A stretch of DNA of 51,276 nt, taken from contig CAMCCR010000003.1 in NCBI GenBank assembly GCA_945873085.1, positions 1 through 51,276 on the forward strand, written 5' to 3'. Within the stretch, counting starts at the first letter, position 1. Every line of letters begins with the position of its first letter. The position numbers and the translations under genes were made by a program. Positions 1 to 9,860 of the stretch are shown piece after piece. The DNA comes from Candidatus Kuenenia stuttgartensis. Its GTDB lineage: Bacteria > Planctomycetota > Planctomycetia > Pirellulales > UBA1268. The notes under the pieces are model-generated. The model was given only the letters and a program-made list of their open reading frames with translations, did not search any database and was not told where the DNA came from.

Positions 1-578
1 GCCTCCCACGGCGGGTCGGCGATCATCATCAGCGTGCCACTCGCCATGCAGGCCACGGCCAGCGTCATCATGATCGCGTAGACCCGCGCCGCGATCTGAC
101 CGCCCGGCGTCGCCCGCGTGCTCCACCAGGTGGGCAAAGCCGTCACCACCCAGGCGACGATGAGAACCAGCGGGTGGGCGGTGGAGACCAGCGCGAGGGT
201 CGTGGCCGCGCCGAGGAGGATCCGCACCGTTGCCGGGCCGTCGAGGAATCGCTTCGGCGCCACCATCACGATCGCCAGTTCAACAATCGCTACAAACGGC
301 AGGAGCACGGCGGTGAGCCCGTCGATGTGGACGAGGTAGCCACCGCCGAGCCGCTGGCCGAGCTCGAGGGTCACCTCCGGACCGCTCATCCAGAACCGGG
401 TGATCGTCAGGCCGGCGATCAACGACACCAGCAGGGCGATCATCGCCGGGGTGCGCGGGGCCGCAGGGCTCCCTCCGCGGTGGAGACCGCGGTGTATGTG
501 GAGCGCCGCTGCCAAGGGGGCAAGAATCGCCGCGGTCAGCGCCGCCACGAGCGGAATGTCATGGCCGTCGAGATTCAC
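1..578 (-). CDS. NuoM/NuoL-like proton-translocating membrane subunit (partial, 3' end off window)
   Basis: This gene is missing from the ORF track because it runs off the left edge and starts with GTG. Reading the minus strand from 578 gives an open frame of about 192 codons beginning MNLDGHDIPLVAALTA. It is strongly hydrophobic, with at least five predicted membrane spans and the segment GGGYLVHIDGLTAVLLP, which resembles the TM3 region of complex-I antiporter-like subunits (proton_antipo_M family). The GTG overlaps the TGA of the upstream gene as GTGA, so the two are translationally coupled. The family pumps or conducts protons across the cytoplasmic membrane. It could belong to complex I, an Mrp antiporter or a DAB-like carbon-uptake complex; the missing 3' neighbour would decide. 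Confidence 0.7.
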   Translation of the reverse strand, partial: MNLDGHDIPLVAALTAAILAPLAAALHIHRGLHRGGSPAAPRTPAMIALLVSLIAGLTITRFWMSGPEVTLELGQRLGGGYLVHIDGLTAVLLPFVAIVELAIVMVAPKRFLDGPATVRILLGAATTLALVSTAHPLVLIVAWVVTALPTWWSTRATPGGQIAARVYAIMMTLAVACMASGTLMMIADPPWE

Positions 579-2017
579 CGCCGCCCCCCCTGCATCCGCC
601 GCCCGACGACTTCCCGTCTCCGGTCCTCAGGGCGCGTTCCGAGCCAGTCGATCCACGCCAGTTCAGCCCCCCCGAGTCGCTCGAGGAGCCTCCAAATGGG
701 CCCGATGACAAATCGCGACAGCACCATCTCCTCGAATCCGCGGTCGAGGGCCACCCGGTAAAGCCGGGACTGCATCCCCTCGGGAAGAAGCCGGACGACC
801 GACCACGACACCGCGCCGGGATGGCCGCCAAGGGCCGCCTCGAGCTCGTGACGATCATGGAGCGCTGAGGGAGAGCGGAGGATCTGAAGGCTGCGGAGGA
901 TCGCATGGCTGACGATGTGGACGAGGACCACGACCCGGAATCCGAGGCCGATCTCGACGAAGATGATCCCCGCCTGGGTCATCGAGGCGTAGGCGAGCAT
1001 GCTCTTGAGGTCGGTCTGGACGCGCCCGACGAGGGCCGCATGGATCGCCGTGAAGGCCCCGATGACGACAAGGACGATCCGGGCCAGCGGCGCCGCATCG
1101 AGGAGGGCCTCGCAGCGGAGGAGGACGTAGGCGCCGGCATGGATCGACAGGGCCCCGTAGAAGATGGCGCTCGACGGTGTCGGCCCCTCCATCGCCCGCG
1201 GCAGCCAGTTCGAAAACGGCACCTGCGCACTTTTTCCCATCGCCGCAAACACCAAGAGGAGCGACACGAGCGTGGCGGTGCCGGGGGAGACGAGGCAGTG
1301 GGCGTTGGGCCAGACGCCGTTGAAGAGCCGCTCGAAATCCCCCGAGCCGACGGCCCGATGAATCATCACGCCGGCGGTGAGCAGGCCGACGTCACAGATC
1401 CGGTAGGTGGTAAAGGCCCGCAGCGCCGCCTTGAGGGCGTTGGTGCGCTCGTGGAAGAAGCCGATCAGCATCGTCGAGGAGATGCCGAGAAACTCCCATC
1501 CCGCGAACAGGACATCGATGCTTCCGGCGAGGACCATGAGGTTCATCCCGGTGCCGAACAGCGTGAGGAGGACGAAGAACCGGGTGAAGCCCGGCTCGCG
1601 GTGGAGGTATTTCCCGGCAAACGCGTTGACCAGCGCGCACAGCCCGGTGGAGAAGCAGACATAGGGCACCGACAGCCCGTCAGCGACGAGATCGACCGTG
1701 GCGTCGTGGTGCCCGACCGCAAACCAGGTGCCGAGGTGGACCTGCTCGGGAGCGAAGCCGCGCATCGCGAGCACCGCCAGGGTGACAAGCCCCGCGAGGA
1801 AGGCGAGCGTGAACGCGCCGCCGACGAGCCTGGTGGTGGTCCGCTCGGCGAGGGGTCGATCGAGCAGCGCCGGCAGGCCGACGAGGACGAGGGTCAGGGC
1901 CGGGGCAGCGAGTTGGAGGACGACCAGCAGCGAAACGAAGGCATGGGTCGAGGCGGCCTGGGCCTCGAGCGCCCCCAACAGCTGGGCGACCGGTACGGCC
2001 GCCCCGGAAAACGTCAT
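575..2017 (-). CDS. NuoL/DabB-like proton-conducting membrane protein
   Basis: This is a polytopic membrane protein of about 480 residues from the complex-I antiporter-like family. Visible signatures are the TM5 motif WEFLGISSTMLI, with its conserved Glu, and the TM7-8 stretch GKSAQVPFSNWLPRAMEGPT, with its conserved Lys. A His-containing later helix (VHIVSHAILRSLQ) follows, and the soluble tail is short. At about 480 residues it is shorter than respiratory NuoL (usually over 600), lacks the long lateral helix, and is close to DabB/MpsA. I placed the start at ATG 2017 (MTFSGAAVPVAQL) because the first 27 residues of the ORF look non-coding. It is coupled by GTGA to a second antiporter-like subunit. 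The role in energy-coupled bicarbonate uptake is inference; proton conduction is a family property. Confidence 0.75.
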   Translation of the reverse strand: MTFSGAAVPVAQLLGALEAQAASTHAFVSLLVVLQLAAPALTLVLVGLPALLDRPLAERTTTRLVGGAFTLAFLAGLVTLAVLAMRGFAPEQVHLGTWFAVGHHDATVDLVADGLSVPYVCFSTGLCALVNAFAGKYLHREPGFTRFFVLLTLFGTGMNLMVLAGSIDVLFAGWEFLGISSTMLIGFFHERTNALKAALRAFTTYRICDVGLLTAGVMIHRAVGSGDFERLFNGVWPNAHCLVSPGTATLVSLLLVFAAMGKSAQVPFSNWLPRAMEGPTPSSAIFYGALSIHAGAYVLLRCEALLDAAPLARIVLVVIGAFTAIHAALVGRVQTDLKSMLAYASMTQAGIIFVEIGLGFRVVVLVHIVSHAILRSLQILRSPSALHDRHELEAALGGHPGAVSWSVVRLLPEGMQSRLYRVALDRGFEEMVLSRFVIGPIWRLLERLGGAELAWIDWLGTRPEDRRREVVGRRMQGGRR

Positions 2018-2091
2018 GTGCCCTGGCTCCCGTTGATGCTCCGCCGTCCGAAGTCGTTCCGGCGAGGCTCGCCGCCACCGATTTTCGTAGT

Positions 2092-3456
2092 ATGCCACGA
2101 TTCAGCCGACCGGATGTCGAAGCCCATGTCGCCCCGGAGCGGAGCCGGGGGCGAGCGTCTTTTTTGGTAGGCTCACCCGGGCCGAACGGGCGCTGCCCGT
2201 CTCCCCGAGTCCGTGCTCAGCGAGTCGACGCCGTGGACGTCCCTCAGCCCCCACTTCGCCCCCCCGTCACGCTCTCCGCGACCACTCCGCGTCGCGGCGT
2301 GGTCCTGCTCGTCGATGACCAGCCGATCATCGGCGAGGCGATCCGACGCATGCTGTCCGGAGAGGAAGCCCTCGATTTCCATTACTGCCGCGATCCAGGC
2401 TCGGCCCTCACCGTGGCTGCCGATACGGCCCCGACCGTTGTCCTCCTCGATCTGGTGATGCCCGAGATCAACGGGCTCGAAGTCCTTCGCCAGCTACGGG
2501 CCGATGAACGCTTCCGGGAGCTGCCGATCATCGTCCTGTCGACGAAAGAGGAAGCGGCGGTGAAGGCCGAAGCTTTCGCGCTCGGGGCCAACGACTATCT
2601 CGTGAAGCTCCCCGACCGGGTCGAACTCGTCGCCCGCATCCGCCATCACTCCCGCGGCTACATCGCCCTGCTCGAACGGAACCTGGCCTTCGAAGAGCTG
2701 CGAATCAGTCGCGCGGTGCTCGCCGAGGACCTCGCCAGCGCCGCCCGCTACGTGCGCTCGCTCCTCCCCCCCCCGGGAGACCTGGCCGGAATCCGCGCCG
2801 ACTGGCGGTTCATCCCCTCGGCCGACCTGGGGGGCGACGCCTTCGGCTACCACCGCCTCGACGACGACCATGTCGCGATCTACCTCCTCGACGTCTGCGG
2901 CCACGGGGTCGGCGCGGCCCTCCTCAGCGTGTCGGCCCTCAACGCCGTCCGTGGCGAGTCGCTGCCGAACACCGACTTCCGCGATCCGGGGGCCGTCCTC
3001 ACGGCGCTCAACCGGGCGTTCCCCATGGAACGGCACAACGACATGTTCTTCACGATGTGGTACGGCGTTTACGACCGCCAACGCCGCTCGCTCCGGTGGG
3101 CTGGCGGCGGGCACCCCCCCGCCCTGCTTTTCCAACCAGGGTTGGCCGCAAACCTAAATCCGGCCACTCTCGACTCCGACAATCCCCTCCTGGGGGCCAT
3201 CGAAGGGCTCGACTTCTCCTCCCGGGAAGTCGAAGTCCCTCCCGAATCGACGCTCTACCTCTTCAGCGACGGAGCGTTCGAGATCACCCGGCCAGACGGC
3301 TCGATGGGGACGCTCGACCGGTTTCAAGAGCTACTCGCCTCCCGACCAGGAGGGGGGGAATCGGCACTCGACAGCGTTGTGGAACAGATCATGGCCCTCG
3401 CCGGGGGGGTCGACCTCGCCGATGATCTCTCGATTTTGGCGGTCACGCTCCGATGA
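2092..3456 (+). CDS. Response regulator with PP2C/SpoIIE-type phosphatase output (RsbU-like)
   Basis: A receiver domain occupies about residues 68-190, with the acidic pair in LLVDDQ, phospho-acceptor Asp in VLLDLVMPEINGLEVL, conserved Ser/Thr in IIVLST and Lys in DYLVKLPD. After a linker helix comes a SpoIIE/PP2C-type serine phosphatase domain. Its metal-binding motifs are ADLGGDAFGY, LLDVCGHGVGAALL, AGGGHPPALL, LFSDGAFEI and DDLSILAV. Such proteins dephosphorylate anti-sigma-factor antagonists in partner-switching pathways; no antagonist or anti-sigma gene is visible nearby. The first ~47 residues look non-coding, and GTG at 2233 (VDVPQPPLRP) is a plausible true start; neither start has a clear Shine-Dalgarno site. 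The gene is divergent from the NuoL-like gene. Confidence 0.85.
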   Translation: MPRFSRPDVEAHVAPERSRGRASFLVGSPGPNGRCPSPRVRAQRVDAVDVPQPPLRPPVTLSATTPRRGVVLLVDDQPIIGEAIRRMLSGEEALDFHYCRDPGSALTVAADTAPTVVLLDLVMPEINGLEVLRQLRADERFRELPIIVLSTKEEAAVKAEAFALGANDYLVKLPDRVELVARIRHHSRGYIALLERNLAFEELRISRAVLAEDLASAARYVRSLLPPPGDLAGIRADWRFIPSADLGGDAFGYHRLDDDHVAIYLLDVCGHGVGAALLSVSALNAVRGESLPNTDFRDPGAVLTALNRAFPMERHNDMFFTMWYGVYDRQRRSLRWAGGGHPPALLFQPGLAANLNPATLDSDNPLLGAIEGLDFSSREVEVPPESTLYLFSDGAFEITRPDGSMGTLDRFQELLASRPGGGESALDSVVEQIMALAGGVDLADDLSILAVTLR

Positions 3457-3600
3457 AAAACGAGACAAAAGCGGGTTTTCAGCCCCTTTCTGCCTTCCTG
3501 CCAGCACGCTATCTCCGCTCCGGCCGATGTGTCGAGGGGCAGTCTTGCATGCGATTCCCGAATCCGTACACTCAAGGGTTTCCCGTCCCGGGACGGTCTG

Positions 3601-3673
3601 GCTAGCGTAGCTCAATTGGCAGAGTACCTGATTTGTAATCAGGTGGTTGCGGGTTCAACTCCCGCCGCTAGCT
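3601..3673 (+). tRNA. thrU: tRNA-Thr (anticodon TGT)
   Basis: The cloverleaf folds fully. The acceptor GCTAGCG pairs with CGCTAGC, the anticodon stem CCTGA/TCAGG encloses TTTGTAA with anticodon TGT, and the T arm is GCGGG-TTCAACT-CCCGC. The discriminator is T, as is common for Thr. The 3' CCA is not encoded. It is the first of four tRNAs preceding tuf. Confidence 0.96.
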
Positions 3674-3953
3674 CACTCCATATTCCGGGAGGGAGCGCTC
3701 GTCCGATCGTGGCAGGCGTCGTCCGGAAGCGTTTCAATCCCGTTGCGAACGCAACAGGCAGGAAATGGGCCGGTCGTTGTCTGGGTCGTCGACTCGACGT
3801 ACGTTTTGGGCTCTGCCCGCTTCGGAATGGCTGATTCGGAGCGGAGCCGGATCGAGGAAAATGGTGGCGCCGGTTCGAAAAAAGCGGTGGCGCTCCCGCG
3901 GCAGGTTTTGATTCGGGGAGATTTGGATCCGAACCGATATCACCAACACATGA

Positions 3954-4035
3954 GGGAAGTTTCCCGAGCGGTCAAAGGGGCTTGACTGTAAATCAAGTGG
4001 CTCTGCCTTCGCAGGTTCGAATCCTGCACTTCCCA
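3954..4035 (+). tRNA. tyrU: tRNA-Tyr (anticodon GTA)
   Basis: A class II tRNA with a long variable arm. Acceptor GGGAAGT pairs with ACTTCCC (one G-T-type start pair aside), the anticodon stem CTTGA/TCAAG encloses CTGTAAA with anticodon GTA, and the T arm is GCAGG-TTCGAAT-CCTGC. The discriminator is A and CCA is not encoded. It is the second tRNA of the cluster. Confidence 0.96.
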
Positions 4036-4052
4036 CTTCCAACCCCATGCCC

Positions 4053-4098
4053 CGATACCGACACTGAACTCGATACCGACACTGAGCCCGATACTGAG
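4053..4098 (+). repeat. Short 18-bp tandem repeat between tRNA genes
   Basis: Two adjacent copies of CGATACCGACACTGA followed by three variable bases (4053-4070 and 4071-4088) are followed by a partial third (CGATACTGAG). They lie just downstream of tRNA-Tyr in the spacer before tRNA-Gly. No coding sense is visible; slippage is the likely origin. The rest of the 267-bp spacer shows nothing I can assign. Confidence 0.75.
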
Positions 4099-4302
4099 GT
4101 AGATCGCGGCGATAAGCCGCAAAGGCTAAAAACGAAGCTAGCGACAAAGAAGTCTGTTTGAGCCCGACGTTAGAGCAACGCGTCTCGTTCCGTCCCCCCG
4201 ATTCCTCAGCCCCACCACGAAAAACACCCCAAACGAGCAGGGACCATCCAGCAGAGGCACACGCGGGCAGGCTCGGCTCATCACCGGCCTGCACGAACGC
4301 AT

Positions 4303-4373
4303 GCGGGTGTAGCTCAATGGTAGAGCAATAGCCTTCCAAGCTAAAGACGAGGGTTCGATTCCCTCTACCCGCT
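4303..4373 (+). tRNA. glyT: tRNA-Gly (anticodon TCC)
   Basis: Acceptor GCGGGTG pairs with TACCCGC including a terminal G-T, the loop CTTCCAA carries anticodon TCC, and the T arm is GAGGG-TTCGATT-CCCTC. The first anticodon-stem position is an A-A mismatch. The discriminator is T and CCA is not encoded. It is the third tRNA of the cluster. Confidence 0.96.
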
Positions 4374-4540
4374 TTCCAGGCCGCAACTGTTCCTCAACGT
4401 CCTCTCCGCTCAACGACACCCCGACCACACCGTTTCCTTATTTCCACGGAGCGAACGCCGACACGACCGACCGATCCGCGTCCTCGCCGGGACAACGCCG
4501 CGCTCTCAAGCGCTCGTCCACCGAGGCCACGACGCACACC

Positions 4541-4613
<73 letters not shown>

Positions 4614-4691
4614 TCCCAGCGGTCGCCGTGACCACGTCGCCCCACACCCAAGATTCATCCTTCCGGCCTGCCGGAGGGACGCTCGTTACAA

Positions 4692-4745
4692 GATCGATCG
4701 ATGCTCCGCGTCAGACCTGGCCAGGCGGGGCATCGTCGATCGATC
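4692..4745 (+). other. Large imperfect hairpin in the tuf leader
   Basis: GATCGATCG-ATGC (4692-4704) is nearly complementary to GCATCG-TCGATCGATC (4730-4745), with a 3-nt bulge. The loop region contains the palindrome CCTGGCCAGG. It lies between tRNA-Thr and tuf and could separate tRNA processing from tuf mRNA. No T-tract follows, so it is not an ordinary terminator. Its function is inference. Confidence 0.5.
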
Positions 4746-4833
4746 GGATAGTTTGATTTGATGCAGGATTTCAGGGACCAGGGCAGGCGCCGCCTGCAGC
4801 CACACACCAGAGAGGAAGATCGAGGGAGAAAGC

Positions 4834-6033
<1,200 letters not shown>

Positions 6034-6052
6034 TCACAGAACCTGTGTACCG

Positions 6053-6085
6053 TTCCAGGCGCCGGCTTACGGCCGGCGCCTGGAA
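6053..6085 (+). other. Perfect 14-bp hairpin between tuf and tRNA-Trp
   Basis: TTCCAGGCGCCGGC pairs perfectly with GCCGGCGCCTGGAA around the loop TTACG. It starts 19 bp after the tuf stop and ends 4 bp before tRNA-Trp. No T-run follows, so a processing or mRNA-stabilising hairpin is as likely as a terminator. Confidence 0.75.
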
Positions 6086-6089
6086 ACAC

Positions 6090-6162
6090 AGGGGCGTAGC
6101 TCAACTGGCAGAGCGCTGGTCTCCAAAACCAGAGGTTGCGAGTTCGATCCCCGCCGCCCCTG
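6090..6162 (+). tRNA. trpT: tRNA-Trp (anticodon CCA)
   Basis: Acceptor AGGGGCG pairs with CGCCCCT, the anticodon stem CTGGT/ACCAG encloses CTCCAAA with anticodon CCA, and the T arm GCGAG-TTCGATC-CCCGC has one A-C mismatch. The discriminator is G and CCA is not encoded. A tRNA-Trp between tuf and secE is common in bacteria. Confidence 0.96.
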
Positions 6163-6334
6163 CTTCGCGGGATCTGGTCGCCCTGGCCACGTCCTCACGA
6201 GTCTGGATCGACAGCGTCGGTGTTTGGATCGAGGTTGAATAAGGCCGGTTGGGGAATGCCCCACCAGGAAACAGTCGCCCCCACAGACCGGGCTCATCAT
6301 TCAGACGGATCGCCCGAGCCGGACGGAACCGACC

Positions 6335-6817
6335 ATGGCAGGTATGCAAGAAAACCCAACCGCCCTCAGTTCGCTGGGGCGAGAATTGTTCAGCGCGGCC
6401 GTCTACAAGCGGAGCCAAGGGCGCGTCACCCGTCAGGTGACGTTTGTCGCCTTGGCTCTTGCCTGGGCGATTGCCGTCTGGAGGCTCGCTCAAATCCTAC
6501 CGGCGTGGATTTCTGCAGGCGGCCCGATGACTCCGGCGGTGAGCGCCGACGCTTATGGCTTGGTCCGGTTCGTGATTCCTTTCCTCGTTTTCCTTGCTGG
6601 TGCATGGCTCGCCTACCGGGCGGTGAATCTTCCCCGGTTCGCTGAGTTCTTGATCGGGGTTGAGTCGGAGATGGCAAAGGTGGCGTGGCCCACCCTCGGC
6701 GAAGTGGCCCGCAGTTCCGCCGTTGTGATCTTCATGATCTTCGCCTTGTCCTTCATCCTCGCGGCCTACGACTTGTTCTGGTGGTTCATTCTCCGGGCGA
6801 TTCAGGGATTTCGTTGA
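6335..6817 (+). CDS. secE: Preprotein translocase subunit SecE
   Basis: SecE clamps the SecY channel in the cytoplasmic membrane. The conserved C-terminal unit is clear: the amphipathic segment FLIGVESEMAKVAWPTLGEV followed by a membrane span (SAVVIFMIFALSFILAAYDL). At 160 residues it is longer than the single-span SecE of many bacteria. Two extra hydrophobic segments (about residues 33-53 and 74-96) give three predicted spans, as in E. coli. ATG 6335 and ATG 6344 are both possible starts, and neither has a strong ribosome site. It lies upstream of nusG in the conserved order. No rpmG gene is found between tuf and secE. Confidence 0.95.
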   Translation: MAGMQENPTALSSLGRELFSAAVYKRSQGRVTRQVTFVALALAWAIAVWRLAQILPAWISAGGPMTPAVSADAYGLVRFVIPFLVFLAGAWLAYRAVNLPRFAEFLIGVESEMAKVAWPTLGEVARSSAVVIFMIFALSFILAAYDLFWWFILRAIQGFR

Positions 6818-6836
6818 ACGCGGTCGAGACCCAAGG

Positions 6837-6857
6837 GTCCGGGTGACACTCCCGGAC
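6837..6857 (+). other. Hairpin in the secE-nusG spacer
   Basis: GTCCGGG pairs perfectly with CCCGGAC around a 7-nt loop in the 50-bp spacer, ending 10 bp before the nusG ATG. It could limit access to the nusG ribosome site or mark processing. It is one of several similar hairpins in this operon. Confidence 0.55.
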
Positions 6858-6867
6858 ATCCCCACGC

Positions 6868-7632
6868 ATGTCGAAGCACGATCATCCAACCGAGCCCCAG
6901 GCCGACGCGGTCGCGTCTCCCCCTGAGCACGCCACGCCCCAAGGCCATGCCGACGGAGCATCGCATGCAGGCCCCGGCACGCCGTCTGGAGAGGCCGACG
7001 ACGACGATGGCACCCCTGCCGAACTCGCCGATCCCTTTGCCGGTGGCGACAACGCCAAGCCCGTCGCCTCGGCAACCGACGAAGAGATCGCCCCGATCGG
7101 GGACAAGAAGTGGTACATCCTCAAGGTGCAAAGCAACCGCGAGGATTCGATCAGCGACACACTCGAGCGACGGATCCGGATGCAGGGACTCGACCGCTAC
7201 TTTGGCAAGGTCATCGTGCCGAAGGAGCAGGTCACCGAGTTTAAAAGCGGCAAAAAACGCGTTGTTTCTCGCAAGCTCTATCCTGGCTACATCCTTGTGA
7301 ACATGATTCTCAATGACGAGACGTGGTATCTCGTCAGGGAGACAGGCGGGATTGGCGATTTTACCGGGTCGGCCGGAAGGCCGAGCCCGATGCTCCAAGC
7401 CGACGTTGACAAACTGCTCAACAAGTCCGCGGTCAAGCCGGACGAGGCGCCGCGGCTGAAGATCAACTTCAAGAAGGGTGACCGGGTCAAGATCACCGAA
7501 GGTACGTTTGAGAACTTCGAGGGTGAGGTGGAGCAGATCGACGAGGCGAACGGACGAGTCACGGTGATGCTCAGCATCTTCGGTCGTTCGACCCCCGTCG
7601 ATATCGAGTACTGGCAGATTGAGGGGATTTGA
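6868..7632 (+). CDS. nusG: Transcription termination/antitermination factor NusG
   Basis: NusG binds the RNA polymerase clamp to suppress pausing and couples to Rho or ribosomal S10. The NGN domain begins near residue 75 (KKWYILKVQSNREDSISDTL) and includes LYPGYILVNM. The C-terminal KOW domain is FKKGDRVKITEGTFENFEG. At 254 residues it exceeds the usual ~180 because of a ~70-residue N-terminal extension. That extension is rich in Ala, Pro, Gly and Asp, looks disordered, and is likely lineage-specific. The start ATG at 6868 keeps this extension; no internal Met before the NGN domain is better placed. It precedes rplK as in most bacteria. Confidence 0.97.
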   Translation: MSKHDHPTEPQADAVASPPEHATPQGHADGASHAGPGTPSGEADDDDGTPAELADPFAGGDNAKPVASATDEEIAPIGDKKWYILKVQSNREDSISDTLERRIRMQGLDRYFGKVIVPKEQVTEFKSGKKRVVSRKLYPGYILVNMILNDETWYLVRETGGIGDFTGSAGRPSPMLQADVDKLLNKSAVKPDEAPRLKINFKKGDRVKITEGTFENFEGEVEQIDEANGRVTVMLSIFGRSTPVDIEYWQIEGI

Positions 7633-7792
7633 ACCAAGTGTGCCGCCGTCCAAGACGGCTTGCTACGAACGATCATGCGTCCATCCTGCACGGACGCCGG
7701 GGCGCGCAGGGTAGGCCGGTAAGGCATCAAGCAGCAACGTTTCCAACACAACGCGTCCAAGCAGTCCCGCGGAAGGGGAAGAGGTCAGAGTC

Positions 7793-8218
7793 ATGGCGAA
7801 GCAGGTGGTCGGTCAAGCGAAGTTCCAGATTCCAGGCGGACAGGCCACACCGGCCCCCCCGGTCGGTACGTCGCTCGGCCGGTACGGCATCAACCTCGGA
7901 CAGTTCGTCCAGCAGTTCAACGACAAGACCCGCGAAGCCGCCGGTATGGCGATTCCGGTGGTTGTCACCGTCTACAACGATCGCTCTTTCGAGTTCTACA
8001 CGAAAAGCCCGCCGGCGGCCGCTCTTCTCAAGAAGGCAGCAGGCCTTGCGAAGGGCTCCGGGGTGCCGAACAAGGACAAGGTCGGCAAGGTCACCAAGGC
8101 ACAGCTCGACGAGATCGTCCGACTCAAGACCAACGATCTCAATGCCAGCGATGCCGATCATGCCCGTCGCATGATCGAAGGCACCGCCCGCAGCATGGGG
8201 ATTACGGTCGACAACTGA
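7793..8218 (+). CDS. rplK: 50S ribosomal protein L11
   Basis: L11 (141 residues, usual length) binds 23S rRNA at the GTPase-associated centre. The N-terminal domain contains the proline-rich segment [20 protein letters not shown]. The C-terminal rRNA-binding domain includes [15 protein letters not shown] and ends [10 protein letters not shown]. The upstream 160-bp spacer holds a small GCCGTC-CAA-GACGGC hairpin at 7645-7659. A GGAAGGGGAAGAGGTCAGAGTC ribosome region precedes ATG 7793. It is followed by rplA. Confidence 0.98.
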   Translation: MAKQVVGQAKFQIPGGQATPAPPVGTSLGRYGINLGQFVQQFNDKTREAAGMAIPVVVTVYNDRSFEFYTKSPPAAALLKKAAGLAKGSGVPNKDKVGKVTKAQLDEIVRLKTNDLNASDADHARRMIEGTARSMGITVDN

Positions 8219-8284
8219 CCCCTTGATCCTCGGTCGTCACAACTTTTTCCCGATTTTCCCTCGAACACTTTCAGGACCGTAGCC

Positions 8285-8965
8285 GTGGCTGTTACCAAGC
8301 GCATGAAGGCGATGCTCGCCAAGTTGCCGAAGACCGAAGACCCTCTTCCCGTCGCCGATGCCGTCGCGCTCATCAAGAGCATGCCGCCGACGAAGTTTGA
8401 CCAGGCCTTTGAGATCCACATGCGTCTGGGCATCGATCCGAAGCAGGCCGATCAGATCGTCCGTGGCTCGATCGTGCTGCCGCACGGGATCGGCAAGTCG
8501 AAGCGAGTCGTCGTGTTCGCCAAGGGCAACATGGCAGACGAGGCCCGGGCTGCCGGGGCGGAAGAGGTCGGCTCCGATGATCTTGCCAAGAAGATCAAGG
8601 AAGGCTGGACCGATTTTGATGTCTGCATTGCGGCTCCCGACATGATGGGCCTGGTCGGCCCGCTCGGAAAGGTACTCGGTCCCCGTGGCCTGATGCCGAG
8701 TCCCCGTGCCGGCACCGTCACCGCCGACATCCGTAAGACCGTCAGCGAGTACAAGGCCGGAAAGGTCGAGTTCCGGAATGATCCGACCGGCATCGTCCAT
8801 GCGGTGGTCGGCAAGGCCAGTTTTGATGAGGCGAAGATCGTGGAAAACATCAAGGCCTTTATCGACCACATCATGTCGCTGCAGCCCAACAGCGTTCGTG
8901 GTCAGTACGTGAAGAGCATCTCGATCTCCGCCACGATGACCCCGGGCGTCATGATCGCCGCCTGA
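8285..8965 (+). CDS. rplA: 50S ribosomal protein L1
   Basis: L1 (226 residues, usual length) builds the ribosomal L1 stalk and in many bacteria represses the rplK-rplA mRNA. Diagnostic segments are [21 protein letters not shown] and the C-terminal [12 protein letters not shown]. It lies 66 bp after rplK. I could not confirm an L1 operator by eye in the leader, so autoregulation is inference from the family. Confidence 0.98.
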   Translation: MAVTKRMKAMLAKLPKTEDPLPVADAVALIKSMPPTKFDQAFEIHMRLGIDPKQADQIVRGSIVLPHGIGKSKRVVVFAKGNMADEARAAGAEEVGSDDLAKKIKEGWTDFDVCIAAPDMMGLVGPLGKVLGPRGLMPSPRAGTVTADIRKTVSEYKAGKVEFRNDPTGIVHAVVGKASFDEAKIVENIKAFIDHIMSLQPNSVRGQYVKSISISATMTPGVMIAA

Positions 8966-9109
8966 AGCCCGGAATGGCTCGCGCTTCCTTCCCGCTCAAG
9001 CCCCCTTTCCAGTTGACGATTCAAGTTCCTGTTTCCTCCATCCCGGCACGGTTCAGTCTCACTCGGCTACGTTGCCGCCCAAGCCGCCCGATCAGGGCCC
9101 AAATTCGCC

Positions 9110-9661
9110 ATGAGCAAGCTTGTCAAGAATCTCCTCGTCGATGACCTCAAGGGACGCCTGACGGGCGTCGGCGAGGTGATTGTTCTCAGCCTCGGTCGCC
9201 TCGACGGCACGAAGACCACGCAGCTCCGACAGACGCTGCGGAAGAAGAAGATCCACCTGCAACTGATCAAGAACAGCTTGGCGCGCCGGGCGACGCTCGA
9301 CACCCCACTGGCACCGGCTTTCGGCAAGACCGAAGGCATGCTCGCGATCGCCTGGGGCGGCGAAGACGTCGTCGATCTCGCGAAGGAACTCGATCGAGTT
9401 TCCGCCATCAAGGACTACGACGGTGTCGAGTTCCGCGGCGGTGCCCTCGACGGTGCTCGGCTCGAGCCAAGTGACGTCAAGAGCGTCGCCAAGTGGCCCT
9501 CCCGTGCCGAGCAACTCTCGATTCTGTCTGGCCAGATCAGCTCGATGGGCTCGACGCTCTCGGGACAGATCCTCGGGGCCGGAGGGACGCTGGCTGGCCA
9601 GATCAGCTCGCGGGTCGACGACCTCGAGAAGGCAGAAGCGCCGGAGGTTCCGGCGGCCTGA
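9110..9661 (+). CDS. rplJ: 50S ribosomal protein L10
   Basis: L10 (183 residues) anchors L7/L12 dimers at the stalk base. The N-terminal rRNA-binding domain (MSKLVKNLLVDDLKGRLTG) is followed by the LIKNSLARRAT segment. The C-terminal helix that carries L7/L12 contains a loosely repeated SGQISSMGSTLSGQILGAGG pattern before the final VDDLEKAEAPEVPAA. The 144-bp upstream spacer may contain an L10 leader, but I could not draw the conserved structure with confidence. Confidence 0.97.
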   Translation: MSKLVKNLLVDDLKGRLTGVGEVIVLSLGRLDGTKTTQLRQTLRKKKIHLQLIKNSLARRATLDTPLAPAFGKTEGMLAIAWGGEDVVDLAKELDRVSAIKDYDGVEFRGGALDGARLEPSDVKSVAKWPSRAEQLSILSGQISSMGSTLSGQILGAGGTLAGQISSRVDDLEKAEAPEVPAA

Positions 9662-9809
9662 GGCAGACTTTTCGGACCGACACCATGGCATGGGCTTCCC
9701 ATGGCCCGCGTTCATGGTATGACTATGGGTTCCCAATTTTCCAGAGGCGCCAGTCCCGGACGTGGTCCATACGGGGCAGGCGTGCACGACCGACCACCCA
9801 TGACACACA

Positions 9810-9830
9810 GCCGGCGGCATTCCCGCCGGC
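9810..9830 (+). other. Hairpin in the rplJ-rplL spacer
   Basis: GCCGGCGG pairs perfectly with CCGCCGGC around the loop CATTC, 30 bp before the rplL start. The 199-bp spacer is long for rplJ-rplL, which in many bacteria is under 100 bp. No T-run follows. Confidence 0.6.
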
Positions 9831-9860
9831 CTCATTCCTGAAGGGAAAGGATCTCGAGCG

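Noticed and set aside
905-2170. 421-aa plus-strand ORF opposite the NuoL-like gene
   Set aside because: Very charged antisense translation of a hydrophobic membrane protein, which is the expected shadow pattern.
3647-3985. 112-aa ORF across the tRNA cluster
   Set aside because: It runs through tRNA-Thr and tRNA-Tyr sequence; not a protein gene.
8966-9109. L10 leader RNA upstream of rplJ
   Set aside because: The position is right but I could not fold a recognisable L10-leader kink-turn structure by eye. A covariance search would be decisive.
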